Assembly (NCBI RefSeq): GCF_003339505.1
Contig: NZ_QPIW01000032.1
Location: forward strand, 1-64,000
Reading direction: 5' to 3'
DNA: 64,000 nucleotides
From: Runella aurantiaca
GTDB lineage: Bacteria > Bacteroidota > Bacteroidia > Cytophagales > Spirosomataceae
This document shows, one piece after another, positions 62,821 to 64,000 of this stretch. The notes beneath the pieces were generated by a model. That model was not told where the DNA came from, made no database searches, and saw only the letters and a list, made by a program, of their open reading frames with translations. The translations under genes and the position numbers were made by a program. Numbering within the stretch: the first letter of the stretch is position 1; each line of letters begins with the position of its first letter.

Positions 62821-63336
62821 TTATCCATTAAATACTTTGGCCAACTTTACTCCGCGTTGGAATGCAACTTGGTGAGGAGCTCTCATCTTAAGGAGTGCAT
62901 CAATCGTTGCCTTCACTACGTTGTGAGGGTTCGATGATCCTTTTGATTTTGCTAACACGTCGTGTATACCAGCGGCTTCTAAAACAGCACGCATAGCACC
63001 TCCTGCAATAACACCCGTTCCAGGGGCGGCTGGCTTAACAAAAACCAGACCTCCACTAAATTTACCGTGCATTTCATGAGGAACTGTTCCTTTTAAGAGA
63101 GGAACTTGTACAAGGTTTTTCTTGGCGTCCTCGATTCCTTTTGCAATAGCATCAGTTACTTCGTTAGCTTTACCTAAGCCGTAACCTACTACTCCTTTGC
63201 CGTCACCTACGACTACAATTGCTGAGAAACTAAAACGACGACCACCTTTTACTACTTTGGCAACGCGGTTGATAGCCACAACCTTTTCTTTCAGGTCTGC
63301 CTCGTTGTATTTCACAGGTTTGATACTGTTTGACAT
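62821..63336 (-). CDS. rpsE: 30S ribosomal protein S5
   Basis: 171 aa. The double-stranded RNA-binding half ([30 protein letters not shown], cut for length) and the C-terminal domain with [17 protein letters not shown] are diagnostic. It has a role in decoding fidelity. It follows rplR by 6 bp. Confidence 0.97.
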   Translation of the reverse strand: MSNSIKPVKYNEADLKEKVVAINRVAKVVKGGRRFSFSAIVVVGDGKGVVGYGLGKANEVTDAIAKGIEDAKKNLVQVPLLKGTVPHEMHGKFSGGLVFVKPAAPGTGVIAGGAMRAVLEAAGIHDVLAKSKGSSNPHNVVKATIDALLKMRAPHQVAFQRGVKLAKVFNG

Positions 63337-63342
63337 ATCTTA

Positions 63343-63699
63343 TTAGAATTTGAGACCCCCTTCGCGGGCGCCGTCTGCCAGTGCTTTTACTTTGCCGTGA
63401 TATAAATAACCGTTGCGATCAAATACAACTGAACTAACGCCAGCTGCAATTGCTTTCTCAGCCAGTTTAATGCCTACTTTTTTCGCATCTTCTGCATTGA
63501 CACTCGCTTTATTAGTGGTATCAAGCTCAATAGATGAAGCAGAGACTAAAGTTACTCCTTTTGTATCATCAATTACCTGCGCATAAATGCGCGCATTTGA
63601 ACGAAATACTGAAAGGCGAGGCTTTTCTGTTGTTCCAGCTACTTTCTTCCGAATCCGGTACTTGATGCGCTGTCTTCTGTCGCTTCTTGCTAAAGCCAT
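63343..63699 (-). CDS. rplR: 50S ribosomal protein L18
   Basis: 118 aa, standard length. [20 protein letters not shown] and the C-terminal [20 protein letters not shown] are diagnostic; L18 binds 5S rRNA. It lies 27 bp after rplF. Confidence 0.97.
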   Translation of the reverse strand: MALARSDRRQRIKYRIRKKVAGTTEKPRLSVFRSNARIYAQVIDDTKGVTLVSASSIELDTTNKASVNAEDAKKVGIKLAEKAIAAGVSSVVFDRNGYLYHGKVKALADGAREGGLKF

Positions 63700-63726
63700 G
63701 ATTGATTACAATTTTCAGATTACTGA

Positions 63727-64000
63727 TTACTTCTTAGCCGCTGCTTTACCAGCTTTACGTCTGATTTGTTCTCCAATGAAGCGGATACCTTTACCTTTGT
63801 AAGGTTCTACTTTACGGAACGAGCGGATTTTAGCGGCAATTTGACCTAAAAGTTCTTTATCGATACACTCTAAAAAAACCTTCGGGTTCTGTCCTTTTTC
63901 CATTGTTGCAGTAACCTTCACTTCTGAAGGAACCGCAAAATAGATACCGTGTGAGTAGCCGAGGCTCATCTCAAGAATATTATTATTCACGGACGCCTTA
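63727..64000 (-). CDS. rplF: 50S ribosomal protein L6, C-terminal part
   Basis: The gene runs off the right edge of the window, so about 91 C-terminal residues are visible of an expected 180 or so. The frame continues to the last base (KASVNNNILEMSLGYSHGIY). The end contains VFLECIDKELLGQIAAKIRS and EPYKGKGIRFIGEQIRRKAG, the conserved L6 C-terminus that contacts 23S rRNA. An internal ATG at 63966 is not the start. Confidence 0.95.
   Translation of the reverse strand, partial: KASVNNNILEMSLGYSHGIYFAVPSEVKVTATMEKGQNPKVFLECIDKELLGQIAAKIRSFRKVEPYKGKGIRFIGEQIRRKAGKAAAKK

Noticed and set aside
1-64000. CRISPR arrays, tRNA or rRNA genes, insertion sequences, phage or integrase genes
   Set aside because: No regularly spaced repeats, cloverleaf-like segments, rRNA-like stretches or transposase/integrase-like proteins were seen on either strand.

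Overview
The window looks like chromosomal DNA of a Bacteroidota bacterium, most likely a Cytophagales member of the Runella/Spirosoma type (inferred). Signs seen are: promoters of the TTG-N18..21-TAnnTTTG kind, hardly any Shine-Dalgarno sequences, several TonB-dependent receptors with carboxypeptidase-regulatory N-termini, an OmpA/TPR/WD40-like lipoprotein, UPF0323, a bacteroidetal-type ribosomal operon and zinc-free L31 and L36 proteins. I see no rRNA, tRNA, CRISPR array, transposase or phage gene.

Region by region. 0.3-7.7 kb: a secreted Ig-like protein, a sugar-dehydrogenase-like beta-propeller fused to an azurin domain, malate dehydrogenase, then a UPF0323 lipoprotein paired with a glutathionylspermidine-synthase-like ATP-grasp enzyme. 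7.7-12.8 kb (minus): a TolC / HlyD / unknown 142-aa protein / MacB-type permease / LolD-type ATPase operon. 13-26 kb (plus): a glycosyltransferase, then a heavy-metal island (His/Cys-rich DUF6660-like protein, CzcC, an unusually long CzcB, CzcA, an outer-membrane barrel protein, a NicO/UreH-like membrane protein and a Zn/Cd-type P1B ATPase). 26-36 kb: OmpA-type lipoprotein, PiT phosphate transporter, AsmA-like protein, aldo/keto reductase, DUF2254 and DMT membrane proteins. 36-41 kb: thiolase; a Xre/RES toxin-antitoxin pair overlapping an rRNA pseudouridine synthase; pyrF with a histidine phosphatase; a hotdog thioesterase and a small CBM48 protein. 41-49 kb: truncated haemoglobin; an operon of a His-rich membrane protein, a TonB receptor with a CxxC plug and a thioredoxin; a DoxX-like protein; biotin carboxylase; two thioredoxin-fold proteins; a polyprenol-phosphate-type glycosyltransferase. 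49-54.5 kb: a molybdopterin oxidoreductase, ribosomal protein L31 type B, and an SDR / BASS / LysE transporter cluster. 54.6-64 kb (minus): the end of the spc/alpha ribosomal operon in the order rplF-rplR-rpsE-rpmD-rplO-secY-map-infA-rpmJ-rpsM-rpsK-rpsD-rpoA-rplQ, followed by carA.

Most of the content is housekeeping plus envelope and metal handling. The parts most worth a second look are: the metal island with its fused CzcB; the small operon pairing a CxxC TonB receptor with a thioredoxin and a His-rich protein; the toxin-antitoxin pair coupled to a pseudouridine synthase; the UPF0323/ATP-grasp pair; the L17 protein with an extra helix-hairpin-helix domain; and long-stem hairpins in four of the five large gaps of the alpha operon. 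Several starts were moved downstream because the longest open frames begin with TTG, run through a promoter or hairpin, or lengthen a conserved N-terminus.
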